A stretch of DNA of 64,000 nt from JBCBKL01 sp038521825. GTDB taxonomy: Bacteria; Pseudomonadota; Alphaproteobacteria; Rhodobacterales; Rhodobacteraceae. The stretch is taken from contig JBCBKL010000015.1 in assembly GCA_038521825.1 (NCBI GenBank), forward strand, positions 1-64,000. The letters are read 5' to 3'. The notes beneath the pieces are model-generated. The model saw only the letters and a list, made by a program, of their open reading frames with translations. It was not told where the DNA came from and did not search any database. Positions within the stretch are counted from its first letter, which is position 1; each line of letters starts with the position of its first letter. Of this stretch, positions 1-8,121 are shown piece after piece. Both the position numbers and the translations under genes were made by a program.

Positions 1-301
1 GAGGGCGTTGCCCGATCACACCCGACGAAAGGGGCTCTGTTGGAGCCTCCCTCCGGAGTATTTCCGGAACATGAAGGGCCGCCCCGATCAAAGGACGGCC
101 TGCTTCTTCTCGTCGATCAATACGCCGGGGGAGGCCCAAGGGGCCGGGGGCAGAGCCCCCTCTCTCCGTTCCGGTCGTCCGTCACGGAAGGGATTGCAAG
201 CCACCGCGCGGCTTGGCAACCTGACCGCCAAAGGGAGGACGCGCGGGCGCCGCTGGCGCCTTGGCCAATTGAGCCTTCCAAGGACCAAACGGGAGGGACC
301 G
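1..301. other. intergenic start of window, no supported gene
   Basis: No convincing gene is seen here. Reading frames are open mainly because of high GC. The stretch contains one copy of a dispersed GTATTT-type repeat and a G/C-rich segment around 130-170 that can form hairpins. The dmdB reading frame is open upstream of its start, but the residues encoded before 302 look like non-coding translation (rich in Arg, Pro, Gly). Confidence 0.6.
46..76 (+). repeat. dispersed GTATTT-type repeat, copy 1
   Basis: CTCCCTC followed by GTATTT, a short A/C-rich segment and TGAAG. The same layout recurs near 9880 and 49119. Repeats of this form sit between genes in many Rhodobacterales genomes as far as I recall; function is unknown. 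Confidence 0.4.
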
Positions 302-1921
302 ATGCTTGGCCAGATGATGACTGCTCCTTTGACGATTTCGTCGCTTATTGATCACGCGGCCCGGTATCATGGCGGCTCCGAGATCGTTTCCGTCAAGACC
401 AGCGGTGGCAAAGAAGTCACCAGCTGGGCCGAGGTCGCCGCGAATGCCCGCCGTCTGGGCGATGCGCTGACGAGCCTGGGCCTCGAGCCGCAGGCGCGCT
501 GCGCCACGATCGCGTGGAACAACCGCCGCCATCTCGAGATCTATTTCGGTGTCTCCGGCGCGGGCTTTGTCTGCCATACAATCAATCCACGCCTCTTCCC
601 CGAGCAGCTGGTCTACATCATCAACCATGCCGAGGATAAGGTCCTGTTCATCGACCGCACTTTTGTCCCCCTTGTCGCCGCGATCCGGGACAAGATCCCG
701 GGGGTCGAGCATATCATCCTGATGGATGAACCTGACGTCGCGGACGCAGCCGATCTTGAGGGTCTCCAATCCTATGACACGTTCATCACCGGCGGCGTGC
801 CGGACTTTGCGTGGCCTGATCTCGACGAGAATACCGCGTCTTCCCTCTGTTATACCTCCGGCACCACCGGCAACCCCAAGGGAGTGCTCTATTCGCATCG
901 GTCGACCGTGCTGCATTCCGTGGTGGCCTGCATTCCTGACAGCCTTGATCTCTCGGCCACCAATGTCGTCTTGCCCGTCGTGCCGATGTTCCACGTCAAC
1001 GCATGGGGTACGCCTTATGCCTGCGCGTTGGTTGGTGCGTCGATGGTGCTGCCGGGGCCGGGGCTCGACGGGGCATCGCTGGTCAAACTCATCGACGAGC
1101 ACGAGGTCAACTGCGCCCTCGGCGTTCCTACGATCTGGCTTGGACTGCTGAACGAGGCCGAGAAGCTGGGCAGTGCGCTGACCTCTCTCAAACGCACCGT
1201 CGTCGGCGGCTCGGCCTGCCCGCCGTCGATGATCACCGCCTTCCGCGAGAAGTACGGCGTTGAAACCGTGCACGCCTGGGGCATGACTGAAATGTCGCCG
1301 CTTGGCACGGGCAACAAGCTGCTCGCCAAGCACAAGAAACTGCCCGAGGCCGACCAGCACAAGCTGCGCGAAAACCAAGGGCGACCGCCCTGGGGTGTCG
1401 AGCTCAAGATCATTGGCGAGACCGGCGACGTGCTGCCCCATGACGGCGAGGCGCAGGGCGAATTGCATGTGCGGGGCCACTGGATCCTGAACAGCTATCT
1501 CGGCAAGACCGAGGACGAGACCCTGACGGACGGCTGGTTCGACACCGGCGACGTCGCCTCGATCGATGCAGACGGCTATCTCTATATCAAGGACCGGTCG
1601 AAGGACATCATCAAGTCGGGGGGCGAGTGGATCTCGTCCGTCGATCTTGAAAACATCGCAATCGCCCACCCGAAACTCGCTGACGCCGCCGTGATCGGAG
1701 CCCGGCACGAAAAGTGGGATGAACGGCCCGTGCTGGTGGTCGTCGCGGTCGAGGGTGAAGCGCCAACAGAGGATGAGGTGCTGAGCATCTTCGAAGGCAA
1801 GATCGCCAAGTGGCAGGTACCCGATAAGGTGGTGTTTACGGACGTCCTGCCGCGGAACGCGACGGGCAAGGTGCTCAAGCGGAACCTGCGGGATGAATTT
1901 GGGGAAGTTTTGATGGGCTAG
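302..1921 (+). CDS. dmdB: 3-methylmercaptopropionyl-CoA ligase (DmdB-type acyl-CoA synthetase)
   Basis: 539-residue member of the ANL acyl-CoA synthetase superfamily. It joins 3-methylmercaptopropionate, the product of DMSP demethylation, to CoA using ATP in the cytoplasm. The P-loop-like motif YTSGTTGNPKG lies at about residues 184-194, HAWGMTEMSPLG near 325, the hinge WFDTGDVA and DRSKDIIKSGGEWIS near 410-440, and the catalytic Lys region NATGKVLKR near the C-terminus. The N-terminus (MLGQMMT, then SLIDHAARYHG) and the NPRLFPEQLVYIINHA block closely match my memory of Ruegeria pomeroyi DmdB. The ATG at 302 follows GGGAGGGACC; the frame is open upstream but not protein-like. No dmdA, dmdC or dmdD lies next to it. 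A medium-chain acyl-CoA ligase of the same subfamily is the alternative. Confidence 0.85.
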   Translation: MLGQMMTAPLTISSLIDHAARYHGGSEIVSVKTSGGKEVTSWAEVAANARRLGDALTSLGLEPQARCATIAWNNRRHLEIYFGVSGAGFVCHTINPRLFPEQLVYIINHAEDKVLFIDRTFVPLVAAIRDKIPGVEHIILMDEPDVADAADLEGLQSYDTFITGGVPDFAWPDLDENTASSLCYTSGTTGNPKGVLYSHRSTVLHSVVACIPDSLDLSATNVVLPVVPMFHVNAWGTPYACALVGASMVLPGPGLDGASLVKLIDEHEVNCALGVPTIWLGLLNEAEKLGSALTSLKRTVVGGSACPPSMITAFREKYGVETVHAWGMTEMSPLGTGNKLLAKHKKLPEADQHKLRENQGRPPWGVELKIIGETGDVLPHDGEAQGELHVRGHWILNSYLGKTEDETLTDGWFDTGDVASIDADGYLYIKDRSKDIIKSGGEWISSVDLENIAIAHPKLADAAVIGARHEKWDERPVLVVVAVEGEAPTEDEVLSIFEGKIAKWQVPDKVVFTDVLPRNATGKVLKRNLRDEFGEVLMG

Positions 1922-2972
1922 GAAGGCGCTGCCGTTTTCCCAAAGATCAAGCCGCGCCGCACGCTTGGCTCTCCTGATGTTTGTTTGTGCAATTTCGGCA
2001 GATTTTGCCGTGGGCGCCGGCTGGCGCTTAAAATAAGGCAGCCTTGCTGCCGCGCCTGGAAAATACACGACATCCCACGGTTTGTAGGCGGTGATATAGA
2101 CGATGCGGTTGTCTTCTGGACTTCTTCAGGCCTCGAATACATCGTCAGCCAAACCATGCCCGCGTTCTTCATTGGTTGGCGCGCCGTATTCTCCTACCCA
2201 TGGCAGCGCGCGCTCATAACTCTGTTGGGGCGTCATGTCCTTCAGTCCGAAAATACAAGCACCTTCACCGCCGCGTGACCCGACCAACAACTGTTCATTG
2301 ACTGGAGCATCGCAGCCGAAAAGAAAGGACGTAGCTGTCAGTAAAAGCGTTGCTGCTTGCAAATCAGGTCAGCTCTTTTGTCGACTTTTTTCGCTGCGGG
2401 GATTGGCTGGTCTTGGTCTTTCATTTGATAGAACGCCAAATGCGAGGCACCTGTTCACCGGGTTTCGCCAACTGTCTTATCGCCGCGAAGAAACTGCGCA
2501 GCAGCTCGTCTGGGCCCGGTGTGTGGGGCAGGTGGTGTTGTGGTGGCGATGGTGCACGTTCTCATCCGCATTGAACGCGCGGGGAGCCAATGCATAGAAG
2601 GTGCAGTTTTGTTCTCTCTGGAACACGGACATCGGAGCTGTCTTCTCTTGAGAGCGTCGGATGGATCAAGGGGCGCGACAGCCAGCTGGGCGCTGGTTGC
2701 CGAGATTATCACATCGCCAGCAAAACATGGACCCGGCAATCGTTCGTCCTGCCGGGGCATTGTCAGCGCGCTTCCCGCGGTGTTACCGTGGTAGGCGAAT
2801 TTGCGCCTTTGGTCCGCTGGTGGCGGCATGATCATTTGCACAAGGTATTTGAGATGTATCGAGGTCTGTTTTCGAAAGGTGGATGGTGCGTGGCGCGCGG
2901 CAGGAGCCATAGCAACACACAGGGTGCCCACGGCCTTTGCGATCAGACCCGCGATCTTGGGGCAGGCTCGGC
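1922..2972. other. 1-kb region without a clear gene
   Basis: Several frames are open on both strands but none has a good ribosome site together with protein-like composition. The only suggestive element is a possible broken lipoprotein on the minus strand at 2021-2362. The stretch 2400-2970 gives no recognisable protein in any frame. Confidence 0.5.
2021..2362 (-). pseudogene. possible remnant of a small lipoprotein gene
   Basis: Starting from TTG at 2362, the minus strand encodes a short hydrophobic segment ending in a lipobox-like LFGC at about residues 13-16, then a soluble stretch of some 60 residues ending at a TGA (2126-2128). The same frame continues past that TGA with protein-like sequence (EDNRIVYITAYKPWDVVYFPG) before running into the antisense of dmdB. 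This looks like one reading frame broken by an in-frame stop, but the weak start and absence of a ribosome site leave open that it is chance. Confidence 0.25.
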
Positions 2973-4286
2973 ATGACCCGAACCGACCACATGGTTCCCG
3001 ACCGATACCACATACCCTCGGACTGGCGCACGCGGCGGGACTATATCCTCGTGTCGCTCTGGTTCATCCTGACCTTCAAGTCTTTCCGCTATGATGAATT
3101 GCTGCTTTACCCCATGGCGCTCTACTTCTGCTGGGCGTTCATCCGCGATTTCCAGTTCCTGTTCCCGATCGTCTGGCGCAGCCTAATCCTCTTTGCCTTT
3201 CCAACCTGGTGGATGCTGACGGCTTTTTGGGGGGAAGAGACCTTTCTCATCATCCGATCAGGGCTGCAGCTCTTTTTAGGAATAATGATCTGCTATTGTG
3301 CCGCCCTGCGCACCGATCCCCGGCATATCGTGCTGTCGATCTTCGCTCCGGGTTCATACTGGGCAATCATGAGCCTGCTAGCCGCCTCTGCCGGCGGCGT
3401 CGCTGCACGAGGTGCTTATCCCAGCAAGAACTCAATGGGCCAGGCTATGGTTGTTGTCTGGATGTGTGTGCTGTGCATCGTACTCGATCGCGGGTTCCCC
3501 GGCTGGCTTCGGGCCATGGCGGCCTGTGTCGGGGTTCTGGCGATGTACCTGATCTTTCTGTCGAATTCCGCGACGGCGGTTCTGTTGATGCTGGGGGTGA
3601 CAGGCATCGTGCTTTTTTACGCGGTCGTCCTGCGCCGGCGTTGGCTGAGTTCGCGGGTCGTCATCGGGGGCTTTCTTTTGCTGTGCGGCGCGTCCGTTTC
3701 GGTTTTTGGCTTCCTGATGATCGGCGCTGAATTCGACCCCGTCGGCATGGTCCTCGAAGCTTTTGGCAAGGACAGGTCCCTGACGGGCCGCACTGTCTTG
3801 TGGGAATACGCCGAAGAACAGATCCGGCAAAACCCGTTTCTGGGCGTGGGCGAGGGCGGTTTCTGGACGCCCCGCGACGGTTTGAGCCTGTCGGCGCGGA
3901 TATTCGAAGAGTTTCACAAGGCGCCGAACGCGCTCTTCACATTCCACAATTCCTACTATGAGATCGCGGTTCACCAGGGTTTGATCGGGGTGGCGATCGC
4001 GGTTCTGGCGATCGGGTGGGCGGTGCTGCGCACAGTCTACGAGGCGCATCGGCAACAGACGGTCGTTGCGGCGTTCTTCATTTGCGCGACGGCCGTGAAC
4101 CTTGTGAGAAGCACAACTGAAGCAGGCGTTTTGGGCGCTTTTTCCCTTGTGCCGACGGTGATGCTGATTGGTGCGCTCTTCAGCGTCAAACAGCAGGTTC
4201 TGACTGCGGGATCGAGCGCGCGCACGGCCCGTCCGATGGAAACGGGGCCGCCGCTTAGGCCTGACCCGGTTGGTCTGACCCGCTGA
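2973..4286 (+). CDS. O-antigen ligase / Wzy-like polysaccharide polymerase
   Basis: 437-residue integral membrane protein with about ten hydrophobic segments spread from residue 30 to 410 and a large periplasmic loop near residues 265-325, the layout of the O-antigen ligase/polymerase (Wzy_C) family. The loop carries GRTVLWEYA, then NPFLGVGEGGFW and HNSYYEIAVHQGLIG; the R and H residues of the loop are hallmarks of the family. Such proteins link or polymerise undecaprenyl-linked glycans at the periplasmic face. Start ATG 2973 follows GGGGCAGG. No other surface polysaccharide genes adjoin it, so ligase and polymerase cannot be separated. The C-terminal 30 residues are Pro/Arg-rich and probably cytoplasmic. 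Confidence 0.75.
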   Translation: MTRTDHMVPDRYHIPSDWRTRRDYILVSLWFILTFKSFRYDELLLYPMALYFCWAFIRDFQFLFPIVWRSLILFAFPTWWMLTAFWGEETFLIIRSGLQLFLGIMICYCAALRTDPRHIVLSIFAPGSYWAIMSLLAASAGGVAARGAYPSKNSMGQAMVVVWMCVLCIVLDRGFPGWLRAMAACVGVLAMYLIFLSNSATAVLLMLGVTGIVLFYAVVLRRRWLSSRVVIGGFLLLCGASVSVFGFLMIGAEFDPVGMVLEAFGKDRSLTGRTVLWEYAEEQIRQNPFLGVGEGGFWTPRDGLSLSARIFEEFHKAPNALFTFHNSYYEIAVHQGLIGVAIAVLAIGWAVLRTVYEAHRQQTVVAAFFICATAVNLVRSTTEAGVLGAFSLVPTVMLIGALFSVKQQVLTAGSSARTARPMETGPPLRPDPVGLTR

Positions 4287-4308
4287 GCGGCTGCGCCAGA
4301 GCTGCTTT

Positions 4309-4863
4309 CTATGCGGCCTTCCACTTGATCGAGCATCCCATCGACGGGATCTGATCTCGCGGGCCTTTGCCGGTTTCGGCCACCTGCTTCATCGCCTCAA
4401 AAAGGTCGCGCCGCAGATCATCTGGGCCTGGTGTGGCGCGGGAGGCGTCGAGGCGGCCACGGTATTGCAGGCCGCCAGCGGCGTCGAAGCCAAAGAAATC
4501 CGGCGTACACGCTGCGTCATAGGCGCGGGCGACCGTTTGATCGGCATCGTGGAGATAAGGAAAGGGGAACGCCTTGGCTGCGGCGATGCTCTTCATATTT
4601 TCAAAGCTGTCGGCGGGGTAGGCGACTGTGTCGTTCGAGCAAATCGCCGCTACGCCGATGCCGAGGGTCTGCAGGTCCGTCGCGTCCCGCATGATCTTGT
4701 CGAGAACGGCCAGAACGTAGGGACAATGGTTGCAGATGAACATGATGAGGGTGCCGTTCGGTCCCCGGATGTCGGCAAGCGCATAGGTGCGGCCATCCGT
4801 GGCCGGCAAGGTGAAATCCGGCGCGGGCCAGTCGAAGTCGCAAACGGGCGGGGTGGCGGCCAT
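4309..4863 (-). CDS. thioredoxin-fold / AhpC-TSA-type redox protein
   Basis: 184-residue cytoplasmic protein with a peroxiredoxin-like start (APDFTLPATDGRTYALADI) and the active-site region FICNHCPYV at about residues 42-50, where CNHC corresponds to the CxxC redox motif. The later stretch of the DAACTPDFFGFD type is seen in the thioredoxin family group often annotated as redoxin or alkyl hydroperoxide reductase. Likely a thiol-disulfide oxidoreductase of unknown partner. The ATG follows GAGAGGA. It is convergent with the polymerase gene and 157 bp downstream of the sufA-type gene on the same strand, with hairpins in between. Confidence 0.7.
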   Translation of the reverse strand: MAATPPVCDFDWPAPDFTLPATDGRTYALADIRGPNGTLIMFICNHCPYVLAVLDKIMRDATDLQTLGIGVAAICSNDTVAYPADSFENMKSIAAAKAFPFPYLHDADQTVARAYDAACTPDFFGFDAAGGLQYRGRLDASRATPGPDDLRRDLFEAMKQVAETGKGPRDQIPSMGCSIKWKAA

Positions 4864-4983
4864 GGCAATGTCCTCTCACGGCGGGGCTGAGCACTGACAT
4901 CAGGATATCAGGAACGCTCAGGAAAATCAGCCCGAACGCATGGTGGGACCGATGCGCCCGATGCCAGACCGTGGGCCCATGCG

Positions 4984-5020
4984 CAAAATCATTAAGGAAT
5001 GATTTTGGGCGTTGCGCCCA
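4984..5020 (-). terminator. paired hairpins after the sufA-like gene
   Basis: Immediately after the sufA-like stop, TGGGCG/CGCCCA forms a 6-bp stem with a 3-base loop, and the adjoining CAAAATCATT/AATGATTTTG forms a perfect 10-bp stem with a 4-base loop. On the minus strand the second stem ends in TTTTG. The two could be alternative transcript ends. The A/T-rich stem without a long T tract makes it an imperfect intrinsic terminator. Confidence 0.45.
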
Positions 5021-5401
5021 TCAGCCTTCGTTTTGCTCTGCTGCGAGCGTTTCGACATCCTTGAAGGAGATCGATTCACCACAGCCGCAGGCATCCGCTA
5101 CGTTCGGATTGCGGAACTTGAAGCCTGATTCAAGCAGCGACGTCTCATAGTCGATCTCGGTTCCGAAGAGGAACATCTGCGCCATGGGTGCGATCAGCAC
5201 CCGCGCACCATCCTGTTCCACCACCTCGTCGTGGGGATCCTGATCGGTCACGTAATCCATCGTATATTCCATGCCCGCGCAGCCACCCTTTTTCACGCCG
5301 ATGCGCAGGCCACGGTGGCCGTCCTTCTCCATCAGCCGGGCGATCTGGTTCGCCGCTGCCGGGGTGATGGTTACCGCTTGCTTGCCGGGTATTGAAAACA
5401 T
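5021..5401 (-). CDS. sufA: A-type Fe-S cluster carrier (SufA/IscA/ErpA family)
   Basis: 126-residue HesB/IscA-type protein that accepts Fe-S clusters from the SUF scaffold and passes them to apoproteins. The three cluster-binding cysteines are seen: one in KKGGCAGMEY (about residue 41) and two in ACGCGES near residue 106-108, together with the family's SGFKFRNPNV segment. Length fits the family (about 107-125). A gene for a DUF3307 membrane protein lies 29 bp upstream on the same strand, so the two are probably co-transcribed. The rest of the suf operon is not in the window. The assignment to sufA rather than erpA or iscA is by habit in this order and is not certain. Confidence 0.85.
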   Translation of the reverse strand: MFSIPGKQAVTITPAAANQIARLMEKDGHRGLRIGVKKGGCAGMEYTMDYVTDQDPHDEVVEQDGARVLIAPMAQMFLFGTEIDYETSLLESGFKFRNPNVADACGCGESISFKDVETLAAEQNEG

Positions 5402-5430
5402 CTGCGCGCTCCGCTGGCTCTGACCTGAAT

Positions 5431-6150
5431 TTAGGAGATCAGCGCCCCGATCTCAAGCGTCGGCAGAAGCGCAAGCAACCCTCGCGTCGCATAGGCCATC
5501 AGGATCGCCCAACCGAAAGACGCCAGCGTTCCGATGATGACATATTCGGCCGAGCGTTGATCCTTACTGGCCGTTCCGAAACGCAGGATCGATTTGGCCG
5601 CGATCAAGAGCCCGACCGCGGTGGCCTGTCCCTGCAGGATAAAGAGAAAGATCAGCCCCCGTTCCATGATCCCGATGAGCCGTCCTCCGTTCTTCAAGCC
5701 TGAGGATCGGAAGAGAAAGCCGTAGGGCTGCATCAGAAGCCCGATGGCGTACATCCCTGCGGTTACGGCGAGGATCAGGCCCGACAGCAATACCATCAGC
5801 GCAGGCAGGCTGGGCTGGGCGGCCCATGGTCCGCTGGCCCAAAGTGCGGGATAAAGCACTGCGATCACGATCAGCGTTGCGATATGGGCCGCCTGATCCA
5901 GCAGGAAGGCACCGACACCTTCCAACCGTCCGTAGGTCTTGGTCGCATCGATCGCCAGATGCGCTACCGCCAGATAGAGCAGGGGCAGCGCGGTGACGGT
6001 TCCCAGGGCTGCGGCCGCTGTGCTCCAGACAATGACGATGTGCAGCAGCAACACCATGAGACGGCGCTTGTTCTCGACGATCCAGCCCGTCTGGAGCACG
6101 AAATCAGCGAGGCAATGAGCAAAAAGCAGGGCGGCGAAGGTTTCTATCAT
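5431..6150 (-). CDS. DUF3307 membrane protein
   Basis: 239-residue polytopic inner-membrane protein. The first 60 residues hold the DUF3307 signature FAHCLADFVLQT...W...NK, where the acidic residue and following aromatic/basic residues are typical. Six or so hydrophobic segments follow, with a soluble loop around residues 145-165 (SSGLKNGGRLIG), then GLLIAAKSILRF, a block common in the longer versions. Biochemical function is unknown. In other bacteria this domain recurs beside SatD-like proteins, as it does here. Its start lies 23 bp from the first of three 18-bp repeats spaced exactly 29 bp apart, so its expression is probably controlled there. The ribosome site is weak. Confidence 0.8.
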   Translation of the reverse strand: MIETFAALLFAHCLADFVLQTGWIVENKRRLMVLLLHIVIVWSTAAAALGTVTALPLLYLAVAHLAIDATKTYGRLEGVGAFLLDQAAHIATLIVIAVLYPALWASGPWAAQPSLPALMVLLSGLILAVTAGMYAIGLLMQPYGFLFRSSGLKNGGRLIGIMERGLIFLFILQGQATAVGLLIAAKSILRFGTASKDQRSAEYVIIGTLASFGWAILMAYATRGLLALLPTLEIGALIS

Positions 6151-6172
6151 GCGCGAAGGCTTGGCATTCTAT

Positions 6173-6248
6173 ACAGTCTCAAAGGGCTGTAGTTTTTCGA
6201 AACAGTCATAAAAGGCTGTAATGTATAAAAACAGTTACAAAGGGCTGT
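6173..6248. repeat. three phased 18-bp operator-like repeats (29-bp period)
   Basis: Copies at 6173-6190, 6202-6219 and 6231-6248 read ACAGTNNNAAARGGCTGT, each an imperfect palindrome with ACAG/CTGT ends, and start exactly 29 bp apart. Copies 1 and 3 differ at two positions, copies 1 and 2 at three. The array fills the upstream region of the DUF3307 gene and ends 79 bp from the satD-like stop. It is most simply a multi-site operator; the C-terminal helix-turn-helix of the satD-like protein is one candidate ligand. Confidence 0.7.
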
Positions 6249-6326
6249 GTTTAAAACGAGGTGTATCATACCATTATGTTCTTCGTTACCAAAACCGCAT
6301 CCCGAGGCCGATTACAAAGCCAGGTT

Positions 6327-6932
6327 TCAACCATCTTCATACATTTCGCATGCTTCGAGCAAATCCGGTAGACCGGATGCATCCCAATGCTGCTGTATTG
6401 TCTGCTGCGTCGTATCAAAATGCGAGGCGAGCTGGTCCTGCGTTGGGCGGGGCAGGCGTAGGCTTTCCAGCGCGATTTCGGCCTGTCGCGATGTCCAGCC
6501 CCCGACGATCCGGTTGGCAAGCGTTATGGCCAGCCGCAGCCCCTGCGATCCGTCCTCGACCGCCATACGCCCTCCCTTGCGCATCGTGTCGAGCGCGTGA
6601 CCAGACGCGACAAAGGCCGGCCCGCTTGCATCGGCCAGGCTGTCCGACCGGATTTGCCCTGGGCCGGTCCCGATCCCGATCCGCGTATCGAATTCCTTGC
6701 CAAGGGCCCGTACGGCAGCCCGCAATGTAAGGCTCGCGCGCAGAACGAAGGGCGGGGCCGTAACCATCTGCCAGCCATCGCCGCGCGCCTGCGTCAGCAA
6801 CGCTGGCTGACCCCCGAATGCCTCGATCCGCCGGGCGGCATCGCCCAGGGCAGCGAACGCCTTGTCGAGGCCATCCGGTGGCAGTTCGCGCGATTTCACG
6901 ATGTCGCCCGTCAGGACAGCCAAGTCTTCCAT
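6327..6932 (-). CDS. SatD-like protein with C-terminal helix-turn-helix
   Basis: 201-residue soluble protein resembling the SatD family. It begins LAVLTGDIVKSR (Asp10) and has ARGDGWQ at about residues 49-55; two such acidic motifs separated by a helix recall metal-binding sites in nucleotide-cyclase folds, although I cannot confirm activity. Around residues 155-185 the pattern PTQDQLASHFDTTQQTIQQHW reads as a helix-turn-helix, so it may bind DNA. Start ATG 6932 follows GAAGGGA; a TTG 18 bp upstream is less likely. It lies 176 bp upstream of the DUF3307 gene on the same strand, with a three-copy repeat array in the gap. Role unknown: sensor-regulator of the DUF3307 gene is an inference. Confidence 0.65.
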   Translation of the reverse strand: MEDLAVLTGDIVKSRELPPDGLDKAFAALGDAARRIEAFGGQPALLTQARGDGWQMVTAPPFVLRASLTLRAAVRALGKEFDTRIGIGTGPGQIRSDSLADASGPAFVASGHALDTMRKGGRMAVEDGSQGLRLAITLANRIVGGWTSRQAEIALESLRLPRPTQDQLASHFDTTQQTIQQHWDASGLPDLLEACEMYEDG

Positions 6933-7038
6933 GTCAGCTTTTCCCTTCAAGCCTCAGTTTTGAAAAGAAAACCGAAATTTGGCAAGACATAGGGCCCGCT
7001 CGGCGGTCGACCGCGGATCAGCCCGTTGCGCCAGGGCC

Positions 7039-7887
7039 TCAGGACGGAGCCGATGCACGCGGCCCCGACCGCCCAAGAAACCGGGCAATGGCATCAAGGG
7101 CTGCCCTGATGGCAGGGTCGTGCCGGCTGTCCTGGTGGCAGACCAACCATTCCTCGGCCGTCAGATCCTCAATAACATCTGAGACACGGGTTAGGGCGGG
7201 CCGGGCATCGCCGATGAAGGTCGGCAACACAACGCGCCCGACACCGGCTTCGGCCAGGGAAAGCCGCACCTGCGGTTCGTTTGCCACCGTAACGATCTCT
7301 GCCCCGTGCTGGCTTGCAGTCCAGTCTTCGGAGGGCAGAAACCGCGTTTCGTCACTGGCCCCAATCCATCCGGCGATCGATGGATCACGGGCATAGGCGG
7401 CATGTTCGACCGTCGCCGTCCGCCGCCCCGCAAGCCATTGATGCGTTGGCCGCCGGTTGCGAATGCCAATGTCGATTTCGCGCCGTTCGATATCAAGATC
7501 ACGGTTACAATGGACAAATTCAGGGGCCCAGCCGGCATCCTGTTCCCAGTAGGCCATCAGGTTTCGGGCCAGGTAGTCCGATGTCCAGGTTCCGGACGAA
7601 ATGCGCACTCGCGGCGGGCCATGCCGGGTATCGCACCATTGGCCGATCTGTGTGGCGGTCGCCTCCATCCGTTTAGCCATAAGCATCAGGTCGCGCCCCT
7701 CGGCGGTTGGGGTATAGCCACTGGCCCCATGTACAAAGAGCCGCCGCCCGATCCGTGTCTCAAAGGCGGTCATGCGTCGGGACAGGGTGGCCTGGCTCAT
7801 CCCCGTTTCGCGCGCCGCCCCGGCTAGGGATCCCTGCCGCGCCACGGCGGCGAAGAGGCCCAGATCTGTCCAATCACCTGGTTGCAT
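7039..7887 (-). CDS. LysR-family transcriptional regulator
   Basis: 282-residue regulator. Residues 1-65 form the winged helix-turn-helix (DLGLFAAVARQGSLAGAARETGMSQATLSRRMTAFE), followed by the linker helix and a periplasmic-binding-protein-like effector domain. The N-terminal TLSRR and GRRLF words are of the subgroup that carries a shortened effector domain (about 280 residues). ATG 7887 (MQPGDWTDL) is preferred over the upstream codon because the HTH normally begins within five residues. The neighbouring small ORF on the plus strand shares the upstream region. Target genes and ligand cannot be told from sequence. Confidence 0.8.
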   Translation of the reverse strand: MQPGDWTDLGLFAAVARQGSLAGAARETGMSQATLSRRMTAFETRIGRRLFVHGASGYTPTAEGRDLMLMAKRMEATATQIGQWCDTRHGPPRVRISSGTWTSDYLARNLMAYWEQDAGWAPEFVHCNRDLDIERREIDIGIRNRRPTHQWLAGRRTATVEHAAYARDPSIAGWIGASDETRFLPSEDWTASQHGAEIVTVANEPQVRLSLAEAGVGRVVLPTFIGDARPALTRVSDVIEDLTAEEWLVCHQDSRHDPAIRAALDAIARFLGRSGPRASAPS

Positions 7888-7971
7888 ATCTGCAAAGATA
7901 GCTGCGATTTTGGCGGCTCGCAATCAACCGGAGTGGATGCGATTTTCCTGAAGAGAATAGGAGAACGCGCC

Positions 7972-8121
7972 ATGCCCTTTGAACATGTATATTTGCCATA
8001 CGTCAAAACGGCTTACCAAAAAGAGCAGGAGCTGTTTGCAGAAATGCAAGCGTATTCGCAAAACAAAAAGCGGCGCCGGCGTCGGCGCCGCATGCTGATG
8101 TGGGTGCTCAGACGGCTCTAG
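7972..8121 (+). CDS. possible 49-residue basic small protein
   Basis: ATG preceded by AGGAGA at a good distance opens a frame starting MPFEHVYLPYVKTAYQKEQE and ending in a run of seven arginines and MLMWVLRRL. The first 30 residues look like an amphipathic, genuine peptide. The Arg run is exactly the translation of the terminator hairpin of the opposite gene, so the end of the frame is forced by that structure. Overlaps the last three bases of the glycerophosphodiesterase gene tail to tail. Could be a true small protein or a chance frame. Confidence 0.35.
   Translation: MPFEHVYLPYVKTAYQKEQELFAEMQAYSQNKKRRRRRRRMLMWVLRRL
8061..8091 (-). terminator. intrinsic terminator of the glycerophosphodiesterase gene
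   Basis: GCGGCGCC (8070-8077), a 6-base loop and GGCGCCGC (8084-8091) make a perfect 8-bp GC stem. On the minus strand it is followed by TTTTTGTT. It lies 27 bases after the minus-strand stop. Confidence 0.8.

Noticed and set aside
182..2068. Long open frame on the minus strand opposite dmdB
   Set aside because: It is the antisense of a well-recognised ligase; its translation is rich in Arg, His, Asp and Gln without domain motifs, and it is open only because of high GC.
2455..2976. Frames on both strands in the gap before the polymerase gene
   Set aside because: No ribosome site and no protein-like composition; they cover the same bases in opposite directions.
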